Positions 8,005 through 16,526 of a stretch of 64,000 bases of DNA are shown here, one piece after another. The DNA lies in NCBI GenBank assembly GCA_017529865.1, contig JAFXNA010000024.1, positions 1 to 64,000 on the forward strand. The letters are read 5' to 3'. The first letter of the stretch is position 1, and every line of letters begins with the position of its first letter. The stretch comes from Bacteroidaceae bacterium (GTDB lineage Bacteria > Bacteroidota > Bacteroidia > Bacteroidales > Bacteroidaceae). Made by a program: the position numbers and the translations under genes. The notes under the pieces were generated by a model that was given only the letters and a program-made list of their open reading frames with translations, was not told the origin of the DNA and made no database searches.

Positions 8005-9126
8005 ATGACAGATATTCACGAATTTGACGACATACGTCCGTTCCTACCAGAGGAACTCCCCGCAGCCTACGACCGGCTGCTGAGCGACGAACAGTTCAAG
8101 GCCATTCTGCCTATGATTTATCCGGGCGTGCCTTTCGAACAAGTAGCTGCGATGATGCATAAGAGCAAAACCAATCTGGAGTTCCAGAAGATATGCATCT
8201 ATCCCGTCATTCAAGGCTTGCTTGCCAAAGCAAGTAAAGGACTGACAGCCGACTTCTCTGCCATTCAAGGGAATGGATATACATTCATCTCCAACCACCG
8301 CGACATCGTGCTCGACTCTGCCCTGCTCGATATGGCATTAGTGGACGAAGGGCGCGATACGGTTGAGATTGCTATCGGTGACAACCTTCTGGTGTATCCT
8401 TGGATCAAGGACTTGGTACGCATCAATCGTTCGTTCATCGTACAACGTGCACTGACCATGCGTCAGATGCTGATGGCATCGGCTAAGATGTCGAAATATA
8501 TGCACTATGTCATTGAGGAGAAAGGTGGCAACCTGTGGATTGCACAGCGGGAAGGCCGTGCCAAGGACAGCGATGACCGCACACAGGACAGCGTGCTGAA
8601 GATGATGGCCATCGGTGGCGACAAAGACGTCATCAAGAGTCTGAAGTCGCTCAACATCGTACCGCTCGCCATCTCCTACGAGTTCGACCCCTGTGACTAC
8701 CTCAAGGCCGAGGAGTTCCAGAACAAGCGCGACATCGAAGGATTCAAGAAGAGCCAGCAAGACGACCTCGACAACATGAGCATCGGCATCTTCGGCTATA
8801 AGGGACACATCCACTACCACGCTGCTCCGTGCATCAACGACTGGCTCGACACCCTCAACCCCGAGATGCCGAAAACGGAGCTGTTCCCACTCATTGCCGA
8901 GCATATCGATACTGAGATTCACTCCCACTACCGCCTCTATCCTTGCAACCTCGTTGCTGCAGGTATGGAGACATCAGCCGAAGCGGTAGCCAAGTTCAAC
9001 GCATACATAGACAACCAGTTGGGTAAGGTAACACTCGACAAGCCCGACATGCCGTTCCTGCGCGAACGGATCATCACCATGTATGCCAATCCGGCTCGTA
9101 ACCAACAAAAGGCGAAAGGCATTTAA
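8005..9126 (+). CDS. 1-acyl-sn-glycerol-3-phosphate acyltransferase-like protein
   Basis: The 373-aa protein is of the PlsC/glycerolipid acyltransferase superfamily. The histidine motif is ISNHRDIVLDS (about 96-105). It is H-x5-D as written, one residue longer than the canonical H-x4-D, apparently a feature of this subfamily. A second motif, QREGRAKDSDD, matches the glycerol-phosphate binding EGR block. The likely role is acyl transfer in phospholipid synthesis at the inner membrane face, though no clear membrane helix is seen and the acceptor is not certain. It lies 40 nt after ddl, across an AT repeat. Confidence 0.75.
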   Translation: MTDIHEFDDIRPFLPEELPAAYDRLLSDEQFKAILPMIYPGVPFEQVAAMMHKSKTNLEFQKICIYPVIQGLLAKASKGLTADFSAIQGNGYTFISNHRDIVLDSALLDMALVDEGRDTVEIAIGDNLLVYPWIKDLVRINRSFIVQRALTMRQMLMASAKMSKYMHYVIEEKGGNLWIAQREGRAKDSDDRTQDSVLKMMAIGGDKDVIKSLKSLNIVPLAISYEFDPCDYLKAEEFQNKRDIEGFKKSQQDDLDNMSIGIFGYKGHIHYHAAPCINDWLDTLNPEMPKTELFPLIAEHIDTEIHSHYRLYPCNLVAAGMETSAEAVAKFNAYIDNQLGKVTLDKPDMPFLRERIITMYANPARNQQKAKGI

Positions 9127-9138
9127 AACCATCACATC

Positions 9139-9771
9139 ATGAGCATCACCAGCATTTTTCCTCACAGACCTGCCGCATCAGCCATCATCTTTGCGTTGAT
9201 GCTGCTCTGCCTGTGTGGATGCAGCAAGGAGGAAGACGATTCGATGCCTGCCTACAAGATAGATTTGGCAGAGATCGACACCGACCACGACGGACTTGTG
9301 ACAGTCGTTCGGTTCGACAATGGTGTGACCTACACGGTCGGCCAGAAGATTACGGCCGAGACTGCCGACACGACCTACCGCTGTATGTGTACCTATTTCG
9401 TCGATGCCAACCAGAAGCTGAGTGTGTATGGGCTGACGCATGTCTTCTCTCTGAATCCTCGCCCCCGAGCCGAGTTCAAGACCTTTGCCTACGACCCCGT
9501 CAACCTGACAAGCAGTTGGAAGTCGGGCGGGTATCTGAACCTGCGGATTGGTTTGCTCACCACCGACGAAGGCTCCCACAGCTTCGGATTCTGCGAAGAC
9601 AGTGTGGTCAACCGGAAAGTATATATCACCCTCATGCATGGGCGTCCCGAAGAAGATGCGGAATCCTATACCAAGGACCTGTTCCTCAGCATTCCCCTCA
9701 AGCAGTACGACTGCGACTCGGTCTTCGTCCGTGTACCGACTTACGAAGGGTGGCAACAAATCGGAAGATAG
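9139..9771 (+). CDS. NigD-like lipoprotein
   Basis: The 210-aa protein has a lipoprotein signal (hydrophobic AIIFALMLLCLCG, lipobox LCGC with lipidated Cys about 28) followed by acidic KEEDD, a pattern that in Bacteroidetes favours surface export. The rest resembles the NigD-like family: an OB-like N-terminal domain (D-F/N-G-V-T-Y-TVGQKI) and a C-terminal beta-sandwich. Function is unknown; the founding member lies in a Prevotella bacteriocin operon. It starts 12 nt after the acyltransferase. Confidence 0.75.
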   Translation: MSITSIFPHRPAASAIIFALMLLCLCGCSKEEDDSMPAYKIDLAEIDTDHDGLVTVVRFDNGVTYTVGQKITAETADTTYRCMCTYFVDANQKLSVYGLTHVFSLNPRPRAEFKTFAYDPVNLTSSWKSGGYLNLRIGLLTTDEGSHSFGFCEDSVVNRKVYITLMHGRPEEDAESYTKDLFLSIPLKQYDCDSVFVRVPTYEGWQQIGR

Positions 9772-9798
9772 AAAATCAAACATATTAACAAAAACGAA

Positions 9799-12700
9799 AT
9801 GAAGACTTACAAGATCATTAACAACGTGACGGGTTGGATTATCTTTGCAATAGCTGCATTCACCTATTGCTCCACCATCGAACCCACAGCCAGTTTTTGG
9901 GATTGTCCGGAGTTCATCAGTACAGCAGCGAAGCTGGAAGTAGGACACCCGCCTGGCGCACCATTTTTCATGTTAGTAGCAAACCTGTTCTCGCAGTTTG
10001 CCAGCGATGCCACCCAGATTGCCAAAATGGTCAACACCATGTCGGCACTCCTGAGTGCAGGGTGTATTCTGTTCCTGTTCTGGACGGTAACCCATCTCGC
10101 TAAGAAACTGATTTGCGAGGACGACGAGCAGCCCACCATCGGTCAGGTTATCGCCATCATGGCGAGCGGTATCGGCGGTGCATTGATCTACACCTGGAGC
10201 GACACATTCTGGTTCAGTGCTGTCGAAGGCGAAGTATATGCTTTCTCGTCCTTCCTCACTGCCCTTGTGTTCTGGCTCATCCTGAAGTGGGAGAACAAGG
10301 CCGACGAGCCGGGTAGCGACCGCTGGCTGATTCTCATTGCCTACCTCGTAGGCTTGTCCATCGGCGTTCACCTGCTCAACTTGCTCTGCATCCCTGCAAT
10401 GGTGCTGGTCTACTACTACAAGCGCTCGAAGAACCCCACAGGCCGCGGTTCCCTCATTGCTGTAGGTATCTCTGTCGTGATTATAGCAGCCGTGCTCTAC
10501 GGTGTGGTTCCTGGCATCATGAAGGTGGGTGGCTGGTTCGAGTTGTTGTTTGTCAACATGCTCGGCATGTCGTTCAATACCGGTCTCTACGTCTATCTCA
10601 TCCTCCTCGTGGCTTGTCTTGTATGGGCCATCATCGAGTCGACGAAAGCCGTGAGCAAGACCCGCATGAACATTGCCTTCCTTCTCAGCGTAGCGATGGT
10701 CGGCATTCCGTTCTATAGCTTCGGCTGGCGCAGTGCTGTCATCGGTATCGTGGTACTTGCCATCCTTGCTGCCATCGTCTTCAAGTTCAAGAAGGTGACG
10801 TCGAAGGGACTGAACACCATCCTCCTCAGTATGGCACTGATGGTGGTTGGCTACTCATCCTACGCACTCATCGTCATCCGTTCGACCGCCAATCCGCCGA
10901 TGGACCAGAACTCGCCAGAGGACGTGTTCACCCTCGAGGAGTACCTCGGTCGTGAGCAGTATGGCGACCGTCCGCTCTTCTACGGTCCTACCTTCCGTTC
11001 GAAGGCAGAGATTATCCAGAAGGGCGACAAGCTGATGTACAACACCTCGAAGGGCGCACCTGTCTACCAGCAGAAAGAGAAGGCAAGCCCCGACGAGAAG
11101 GACGAGTATGAGGTAATCCGCGAGAAGTTCGACTACGTTTACCCATCCGACCAGTGCATGTTCTTCCCACGCATCTATGAGGAGCGCGATGCCTCGAAAT
11201 ATATCTCGTGGCTGTCCGACATGCACTACAAGACCGTCAACTACAACATCCCGGGTCAGGGCAGTCAGCAGATTGAGATTCCTACTCAGTACGACAACAT
11301 CCGCTACTTCCTGTCCTACCAGATGAACTTCATGTACTGGCGCTACTTCATGTGGAACTTTGCCGGTCGCCAGAACGACCTGCAGGGTCTCGGCGAGACC
11401 GAACACGGTAACTGGATTACAGGCTTCAAGTTCCTCGACGACATGCGTCTCGGCAATCAGGACCTCCTGCCTACCGAACTGAAGGAGAACAAGGGTCACA
11501 ACGTCTTCTACTGCCTACCTTTGCTGCTCGGCATCTTCGGTCTGCTGTGGCAGGCATTCCGTGGCAAGAAGGGCATCCAGCAGTTCTGGGTCGTTTGCTT
11601 CCTGTTCTTCATGACGGGTATCGCCATCGTGCTCTACCTGAACCAGACACCAGGTCAGCCTCGCGAGCGTGACTACGCCTATGCCGGTTCGTTCTATGCG
11701 TATGCTATCTGGTGCGGACTCGGCGTCACTGCCATCTATGCATGGATTGAGCAGTTGCTGAGCAAGAAACTGCAGCCACGTCTTGGGGCAATCGTTGCGT
11801 CAATCATAGCCGTTATCCCTGCTATCGCTGTTCCATTGCAGATGGTCAGCCAGACATGGGACGACCACGACCGCAGCGGACGCTATATGTGCCGCGACTT
11901 CGGACTCAACTACCTCGAGACCATACCGCACGACGGTGTCATCTACACCAATGGCGACAACGATACCTTCCCGCTCTGGTACAATGAGGACACTGAGGGC
12001 AACCGCACCGACGTGCGCGTCTGCAACCTCTCCTACCTCCAGACCGACTGGTATATCGACCAGATGAAGCGTCCGGCCTTCGAGGGCGACAAGCAGTCAT
12101 CACCGCTGCCCATCTCGTGGAAGCGTATCCAGTACGTTTCGGGCAAGAACGAGATGACCGAGGTAAACCCGCCGGTCTACATCGGCGGACAGCCCATCAG
12201 CATGAAGGAACTCGTCGAGACCATGTATCGCCAAGACCCAGAGACCGCACGTGCCATCTGGGGCGATGAGCCGTTCGAGCTGAAGAATGCCATCAAGAAG
12301 TTCCTCCTCAAGGAAGACATCCCTGCCCAGTTTGCCGACATGGTCAAGGACCTCCCGTCCTGTCTGCCGTCCGACACCCTCTACGTCACCGTCAACAAGG
12401 ATGCCGTGCGTCGTTCGGGCATGATGATTCCTGGCGACTCCATCCCCGACAAGATGGTCATCAGCCTCGCCGGTCAGGACCACATCCTCAAGAACTTCAC
12501 CATGATGCTCGAGATGATTGCCCAGAGCGACTTCGAGCGTCCGCTCTACGTATCGACCACCGTCGGTCCGCAGAACTACGGAAACCTGTGGCACCACTTC
12601 GTACAGGAAGGACTCGCATGGCGTATCACACCGTTCACCTTCGACGAGAACATGCCGCAGCAGTCGGTAGCCGACTCCGAGAAGATGTTCGACAACATGA

Positions 12701-13239
12701 TGAACAAGTACCACTACGGCAACCTCAAGCAGCCCGACCTCTACCTCGACGAGACCACCATGCGCATGTGCTGGACCCACCGTCGCTGGTTTGCCCACCT
12801 CATTACCACCCTGCTCGACGAGGGTAAGCAGGACAAGGCACTCCAGGCACTCGAGAAGTGCGACGCAGAGATTCCAGCCTACAACGTACCTTACAAGGGC
12901 GACAACGGCGGTCTGGAGATCGCACAAGGCTTCCTCGCCTGCGGCAAGATCGACAAGGGCGTCGAGATCATCAACGCCATGGAGAAGACCGCACGCGAGT
13001 ACATCACCTTCTACGCATCCCTCGGCAATGCCCGCTTCGCAGCCGCATGGCGCGACTGCCGCAGCGAAATCTACGCCATTGCAGAGATGCAGCGCATGCT
13101 CGAGTCGTTGGGCAAGTCCGAGGAAGCAGGCACCAAGGCATCCATGTATGCCAAGCAAGCAGAAGACCTCATGGTCTACCTCAACAACACATACAACCTG
13201 CTCGCTTCACGCGCCGAGAATCTAGGCATCAATCCATAG
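9799..13239 (+). CDS. DUF2723 polytopic membrane protein, putative protein O-glycosyltransferase
   Basis: The 1146-aa protein has about a dozen membrane helices in the first 700 residues. It carries the DUF2723 signature near the N-terminus (S-F-W-D-C-P-E-F, then GHPPGAPFF). Aromatic/acidic luminal loops occupy about 365-560, and a long soluble C-terminal part (about 690-1146) ends in a helical region. DUF2723 proteins belong to the GT-C fold glycosyltransferases and include human TMEM260, an O-mannosyltransferase. By analogy it may load a lipid-linked sugar onto exported proteins, consistent with general protein O-glycosylation in Bacteroidetes; this is inference. Codon use in the second half is strongly C-ending (GAC, CTC, ATC), suggesting high expression. 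Confidence 0.8.
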   Translation: MKTYKIINNVTGWIIFAIAAFTYCSTIEPTASFWDCPEFISTAAKLEVGHPPGAPFFMLVANLFSQFASDATQIAKMVNTMSALLSAGCILFLFWTVTHLAKKLICEDDEQPTIGQVIAIMASGIGGALIYTWSDTFWFSAVEGEVYAFSSFLTALVFWLILKWENKADEPGSDRWLILIAYLVGLSIGVHLLNLLCIPAMVLVYYYKRSKNPTGRGSLIAVGISVVIIAAVLYGVVPGIMKVGGWFELLFVNMLGMSFNTGLYVYLILLVACLVWAIIESTKAVSKTRMNIAFLLSVAMVGIPFYSFGWRSAVIGIVVLAILAAIVFKFKKVTSKGLNTILLSMALMVVGYSSYALIVIRSTANPPMDQNSPEDVFTLEEYLGREQYGDRPLFYGPTFRSKAEIIQKGDKLMYNTSKGAPVYQQKEKASPDEKDEYEVIREKFDYVYPSDQCMFFPRIYEERDASKYISWLSDMHYKTVNYNIPGQGSQQIEIPTQYDNIRYFLSYQMNFMYWRYFMWNFAGRQNDLQGLGETEHGNWITGFKFLDDMRLGNQDLLPTELKENKGHNVFYCLPLLLGIFGLLWQAFRGKKGIQQFWVVCFLFFMTGIAIVLYLNQTPGQPRERDYAYAGSFYAYAIWCGLGVTAIYAWIEQLLSKKLQPRLGAIVASIIAVIPAIAVPLQMVSQTWDDHDRSGRYMCRDFGLNYLETIPHDGVIYTNGDNDTFPLWYNEDTEGNRTDVRVCNLSYLQTDWYIDQMKRPAFEGDKQSSPLPISWKRIQYVSGKNEMTEVNPPVYIGGQPISMKELVETMYRQDPETARAIWGDEPFELKNAIKKFLLKEDIPAQFADMVKDLPSCLPSDTLYVTVNKDAVRRSGMMIPGDSIPDKMVISLAGQDHILKNFTMMLEMIAQSDFERPLYVSTTVGPQNYGNLWHHFVQEGLAWRITPFTFDENMPQQSVADSEKMFDNMMNKYHYGNLKQPDLYLDETTMRMCWTHRRWFAHLITTLLDEGKQDKALQALEKCDAEIPAYNVPYKGDNGGLEIAQGFLACGKIDKGVEIINAMEKTAREYITFYASLGNARFAAAWRDCRSEIYAIAEMQRMLESLGKSEEAGTKASMYAKQAEDLMVYLNNTYNLLASRAENLGINP

Positions 13240-13245
13240 TCGCCC

Positions 13246-13887
13246 ATGATAATCGAGCAACCCAGCACGTGGCTCCGATGGCTCTATCCCAGTGCCATCT
13301 GGCGCATGCCCCACAACGAACGGGCCGTCTACCTCACGTTCGACGACGGCCCCATTCCCGAAGCAACGCCCTTCATCCTCGACGTCCTAGACCGCTACGG
13401 GGTGAAGGCCACGTTCTTCATGGTGGGCGACAACGTGCGTAAGTACCCCGAACTCATGGACGAGATAGCCCGACGCGGACACCGGCTCGGCAACCACACC
13501 TTCCACCACATCGGAGGGTTCGGCTACCGCAGCAAGACCTTCCTGCGCGACACCTACGAGGCCGACAAGCTCATCCACTCCCAACTGTTCCGCCCCCCAC
13601 GGGGCTGGATGCGCTGGACACAGTACATGCGCCTGCGCCGCAAGTTCACCATCATCATGTGGGACGTCGTCACCCGTGACTACAGCCGCCTCCTCACCGC
13701 CGACGAAGTCGTCGACAACGTGAAGCGCTACACCCGCAACGGCTCCATCATCACCTTTCACGACTCCCTCAAGAGCATCGACAAACTCCAGACCGCCCTG
13801 CCCCAGTCCATCGAATGGCTCCAGTCGCAAGGCTATGAGTTCCGACTCTTCGATGCCGACCAACCAAGGAGTAGACATTTAAAGTAG
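13246..13887 (+). CDS. Polysaccharide deacetylase family protein (NodB domain)
   Basis: The 213-aa protein has a NodB fold: motif 1 TFDDGP (Asp 33-34, base and metal ligand), motif 2 GNHTFHH (metal His about 85 and 89), and later the RPPRGW and ITFHDS motifs. The full metal-binding set suggests an active carbohydrate esterase family 4 enzyme that removes acetyl groups from an N-acetylated glycan. There is no signal peptide or membrane helix, unusual for an enzyme acting on the wall. It follows the DUF2723 gene by 6 nt and shares its GC-rich codon use. Confidence 0.82.
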   Translation: MIIEQPSTWLRWLYPSAIWRMPHNERAVYLTFDDGPIPEATPFILDVLDRYGVKATFFMVGDNVRKYPELMDEIARRGHRLGNHTFHHIGGFGYRSKTFLRDTYEADKLIHSQLFRPPRGWMRWTQYMRLRRKFTIIMWDVVTRDYSRLLTADEVVDNVKRYTRNGSIITFHDSLKSIDKLQTALPQSIEWLQSQGYEFRLFDADQPRSRHLK

Positions 13888-13890
13888 AAA

Positions 13891-13987
13891 ACCCCTCTCT
13901 GTGAAGCACTTCGTGCCTCCTTTGGGGAGATAAACCTCCCGTCGTCGCAAGCATCGCCCCATTCAGCGATGCCCCCCAAGGGGAGAA
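13891..13987. repeat. GC-rich palindromic element, long composite copy
   Basis: It begins CCCCTCTCTGTGAAGCACTT and ends in CCCCCCAAGGGGAG. The internal AGCACTTCGTGC and GCATCGC...GCGATGC form additional stems. It fills the gap before queG. Confidence 0.65.
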
Positions 13988-14006
13988 CCCAGATTTACAG
14001 ATAACT

Positions 14007-15086
14007 ATGACAGACAGCAATACAACTCCCCTCCCCGGAGGGGCTGGGGGTGGGCTTCCCCTCCTCTCCTCCTCCCTCATCAAAGCCGAAGCCGCCCGCC
14101 TCGGCTTTGCTGCCTGTGGAATAGCTCGTGTCACCCCAGTCGACGAGTCGACCGCCTCAGCCTTCAACCGCTGGATAGCCGACGGCAATCACGCCGACAT
14201 GGACTACATGAACCGCTACGGCGATGCCCGCTTCCATCCCGAGAGCGTTCTCCCCGGCTGCCGTACCATCGTCAGCCTCGCCCTCGACTATACCCCCACC
14301 CATCGTATCCCAGCCAACCAACCCCAGTTCGCCTTCTACGCCTACGGCCCCGACTACCACGAAACCATGAAGGCCAAGATACGAGAGTTGGCAGAAGCAA
14401 TCAGCGGCTCCTCTCCCTGCCTCCCCCAAGGGGGAGGTGACTCCAATAATCCAGATAGTTCTCTCCCTCGGGAGAGATGTCCGCAGGACAAAGAGGGGCT
14501 TCCCTATCGCGTCGCCGTCGACACCGCCCCCCTCCTCGAACGCTACTGGGCCCAGCAGGCAGGCATCGGCTGGATAGGACGCCACCACAACCTCATCATC
14601 CCCGGCACAGGCAGCTTCGTCAACCTCGGCGAACTCCTCCTCACCGCCGAAGTCGACCACTACGACCAACCCATCCCCAACCACTGCGGCACCTGCCACC
14701 GCTGCATCGACGCATGCCCGACGGGTGCTTTAAGCGAAGAAAGTATCGATGCCCGCCGTTGCCTCTCCTATCTCACCATCGAGCACCGAGGCCCCTTCAC
14801 GCCCGAGCAAGCCGCCCTCGTGCGCAACCAACCCGAACCCAAATACATCTATGGCTGCGACCGCTGCCAACTCGCCTGTCCGCATAATCACAGGAACCCC
14901 TCTCTAACTCCCCCCCAAAGGGGAAGGACTCAAAGCAATGGGAATCCCCCTCCTTGGGAGGGGTTAGGGGAGGTTTCACTCTCCTTAACCCGCGACCAAT
15001 ACAACGAGCTCTTCCGAGGCTCCGCCGTGAAACGAGCCAAGTACGAAGGTCTCATGCGGAACATCGAGACAGTACTGAAAGAATAA
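14007..15086 (+). CDS. queG: Epoxyqueuosine reductase with three in-frame repeat insertions
   Basis: The 359-aa enzyme performs the last step of queuosine tRNA modification (epoxyqueuosine to queuosine) with cobalamin and two 4Fe-4S clusters. VDTAPLLER carries the likely catalytic Asp (about 172). The clusters are C227-x2-C230-x2-C233-x3-C237 and C284-x2-C287-x3-C291, with C252 between. GC-rich palindromic elements are translated at residues about 6-23, 135-165 and 297-326, which explains the extra length over the usual 310-320 aa. All three are free of stops and frameshifts and fall outside the conserved blocks, so the enzyme is probably functional. The first one forms most of the N-terminus, so the native start may have been displaced. 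A terminator follows at 15085. Confidence 0.88.
   Translation: MTDSNTTPLPGGAGGGLPLLSSSLIKAEAARLGFAACGIARVTPVDESTASAFNRWIADGNHADMDYMNRYGDARFHPESVLPGCRTIVSLALDYTPTHRIPANQPQFAFYAYGPDYHETMKAKIRELAEAISGSSPCLPQGGGDSNNPDSSLPRERCPQDKEGLPYRVAVDTAPLLERYWAQQAGIGWIGRHHNLIIPGTGSFVNLGELLLTAEVDHYDQPIPNHCGTCHRCIDACPTGALSEESIDARRCLSYLTIEHRGPFTPEQAALVRNQPEPKYIYGCDRCQLACPHNHRNPSLTPPQRGRTQSNGNPPPWEGLGEVSLSLTRDQYNELFRGSAVKRAKYEGLMRNIETVLKE
14025..14071. repeat. GC-rich palindromic element, in frame at queG N-terminus
   Basis: ACTCCCCTCCCCGGAGGGGC and following bases are read as TTPLPGGAGGGLPLLSSS at residues 6-23. Confidence 0.7.
14409..14505. repeat. GC-rich palindromic elements, in frame in queG middle
   Basis: Two adjoining palindromes (CCTCCCCCAAGGGGGAGG and CTCTCCCTCGGGAGAG) are read as residues about 135-165, between two conserved blocks. 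Confidence 0.7.
14894..14976. repeat. GC-rich palindromic elements, in frame in queG C-terminus
   Basis: Two copies in opposite orientation (CCCCTCTCTAACTCCCC... and ...CCTTGGGAGGGGTTAGGGG) are read as residues about 297-326, immediately after the second 4Fe-4S motif. Confidence 0.7.
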
Positions 15087-15122
15087 AAGGATGCGAAGCC
15101 AATACGCTTTGCATCCTTTTTA
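15085..15122. terminator. Rho-independent terminator after queG
   Basis: AAAAGGATGC (15085-15094) pairs perfectly with GCATCCTTTT (15111-15120), extended inward by GAAGC/GCTTT pairing. The stem begins at the queG stop. It may also serve the minus strand. Confidence 0.75.
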
Positions 15123-15202
15123 CTTGAAATCTCTTCCTCACCCTCGGGGGGGAAGGTACCATTTTCCGTGCCTCACCACACTCCTTATTATATATATAAG
15201 CC

Positions 15203-15775
15203 CTAATAGATGACGAGGCCGGCGAGACCGGCGAGGATGATCATGAGGATGGGGTGGATGCGGTAGAGGCGGGTGCCGATGAAGGCGAAGAGGAAGATGA
15301 TGATGCTGACGATGAACTGGAAGGTGCTCTGTGAGGGGCTTCCGAAGTTGTCGGCTGACATGAGGAGGATGGCGGCGGCGGCGATGAGTCCGACGATGGC
15401 AGGACGAAGCAGGGAGAAGATGTTGCCGACGACCTGGGTCTTGCTGTACTTCAGGAGTATCTTGCTGATGGTGAGCATCAGGAGGAAGGGTACCCACAGG
15501 ACGGAGAGGGAGGCGAGGACGGCGCCGAGGACGGCCATCCACTCGGGATAGCCTTCGTTGATGACGGCGGTGTAGCCGGTATAGGTGGCGCAGTTGATGC
15601 CGATGGGGCCGGGGGTGCTCTGCGAGATGGCGACGATGTCGGTGAACTCGGATGAGGTGAGCCACTGGTTCTTCTCCACTACTTCGTTGTGGATGAGGGA
15701 CAGCATGGCGTAACCGCCTCCGAAATTGAAGGCGCCTATCTTGGTGAATACGATGAAGAGCTGCAAGAAGATCAT
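15203..15775 (-). CDS. Chromate transporter, half-size CHR family protein
   Basis: The 190-aa membrane protein has about five to six helices and the CHR signature TKIGAFNFGGGYAM, then QSTPGPIGIN. Half-size CHR proteins usually work as heterologous pairs, and the partner is the next gene (15837-16385), whose family motif is QSTPGLFAIN. Family members export chromate or a related anion by proton motive force; the physiological substrate here is not shown. No regulator gene is adjacent. The gap between the two holds an AT-rich repeat. Confidence 0.85.
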   Translation of the reverse strand: MIFLQLFIVFTKIGAFNFGGGYAMLSLIHNEVVEKNQWLTSSEFTDIVAISQSTPGPIGINCATYTGYTAVINEGYPEWMAVLGAVLASLSVLWVPFLLMLTISKILLKYSKTQVVGNIFSLLRPAIVGLIAAAAILLMSADNFGSPSQSTFQFIVSIIIFLFAFIGTRLYRIHPILMIILAGLAGLVIY

Positions 15776-15777
15776 TG

Positions 15778-15813
15778 TCTTATTTACTATTTGACAATTT
15801 ACTATTTACTATT
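15778..15813. repeat. AT-rich TTTACTATT repeat between chromate transporter genes
   Basis: TTATTTACTATTTGACAATT and more units. Same family as 551-586 and 58496-58527. Confidence 0.55.
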
Positions 15814-15836
15814 GTTTTTTTTCATTCCTTATTTGC

Positions 15837-16385
15837 TCATTCCTTCTCTTCGCGCTTTATCTTACCCCACACGAAGCCGGCAAGGCCTGCGACGAGGATG
15901 ATCCAGATGGGGGATATGCCGAAGAGGGTGATGAGGAGGCAGGCTACGATGGGTATCCAGAGGTTGCTGAGGGTGATGTGGGCGGATCGTGCCATGGAGA
16001 AGCAGGGGGCTGCTATCAGGGCTACGACGGCGGGGCGCACGCCCATGAAGATGCGTTCGACGTAGATGTTGTCCTGGAAGGCGCGGAAGAACATGGCGAT
16101 GAGCAGGATGGCGAGGATGGACGGGAGGGCTACTCCCAGGGAACCGATGATGCCTCCGACGACGCCTCGGGCTTTGTTGCCGATGTGGCTGGCCATGTTG
16201 ATGGCGAACAGGCCGGGGGTGCTCTGCGCTACGATGAGGATGTCCATGAACTCTTCGCGGGTGAGCCACTGGCGGCGATCGACAATCTCACGCTCCATGA
16301 TGGGCACCATGGCGTAGCCGCCACCGAGGGTGAAGGCTCCGATCTTCGCAAAGACGAGGAACATCTTTAGTAATTCATAATGCAT
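15837..16385 (-). CDS. Chromate transporter, half-size CHR family protein (partner)
   Basis: The 182-aa second CHR half has AKIGAFTLGGGYAMVP and AQSTPGLFAIN, with about six hydrophobic segments. The ATG at 16385 (MHYELLKMFLVF) lies inside an AT-rich CATAAT repeat. The alternative ATG encodes MFLVFAKIG and would lack about four residues relative to its partner (MIFLQLFIVFTKIG). The repeat may therefore supply the present start codon. It probably forms a heterodimer with the product of 15203-15775. Confidence 0.83.
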   Translation of the reverse strand: MHYELLKMFLVFAKIGAFTLGGGYAMVPIMEREIVDRRQWLTREEFMDILIVAQSTPGLFAINMASHIGNKARGVVGGIIGSLGVALPSILAILLIAMFFRAFQDNIYVERIFMGVRPAVVALIAAPCFSMARSAHITLSNLWIPIVACLLITLFGISPIWIILVAGLAGFVWGKIKREEKE

Positions 16386-16398
16386 AATGCATAATCTA
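16372..16398. repeat. AT-rich CATAATGCATAAT repeat overlapping a start codon
   Basis: TAATTCATAATGCATAATGC continues to 16398. It contains the complement of the ATG at 16385. Confidence 0.6.
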
Positions 16399-16526
16399 TA
16401 GTTGAAAGTGTAAAGTTGATAGTTGATAGTCAGTTGAAAAAGTTCATAGTAGAAAGTAATTTTACTTGTTAAACTTTAAACTCACTAAACTGCCTTTAAA
16501 CTTTAAACATTAAACATTAAACTAAT
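16399..16526. repeat. AT-rich low-complexity spacer
   Basis: The 141-bp gap upstream of the chromate transporter contains GTTGATAGTTGATAG-type units (about 16398-16455) and TTAAACTTTAAAC/AAACATTAAACATT units (about 16458-16525). No gene, hairpin terminator or promoter box was recognised. Confidence 0.5.

Noticed and set aside
12100..13158. 352-codon open frame on the minus strand inside the DUF2723 gene
   Set aside because: Its existence follows from the strongly C-ending codons of the plus-strand gene; the peptide is low-complexity (V/L/H/G-rich) and matches no family.
14007..15086. queG as a pseudogene because of the inserted repeats
   Set aside because: All inserts keep the frame, and the catalytic Asp and both Fe-S cluster motifs are present.
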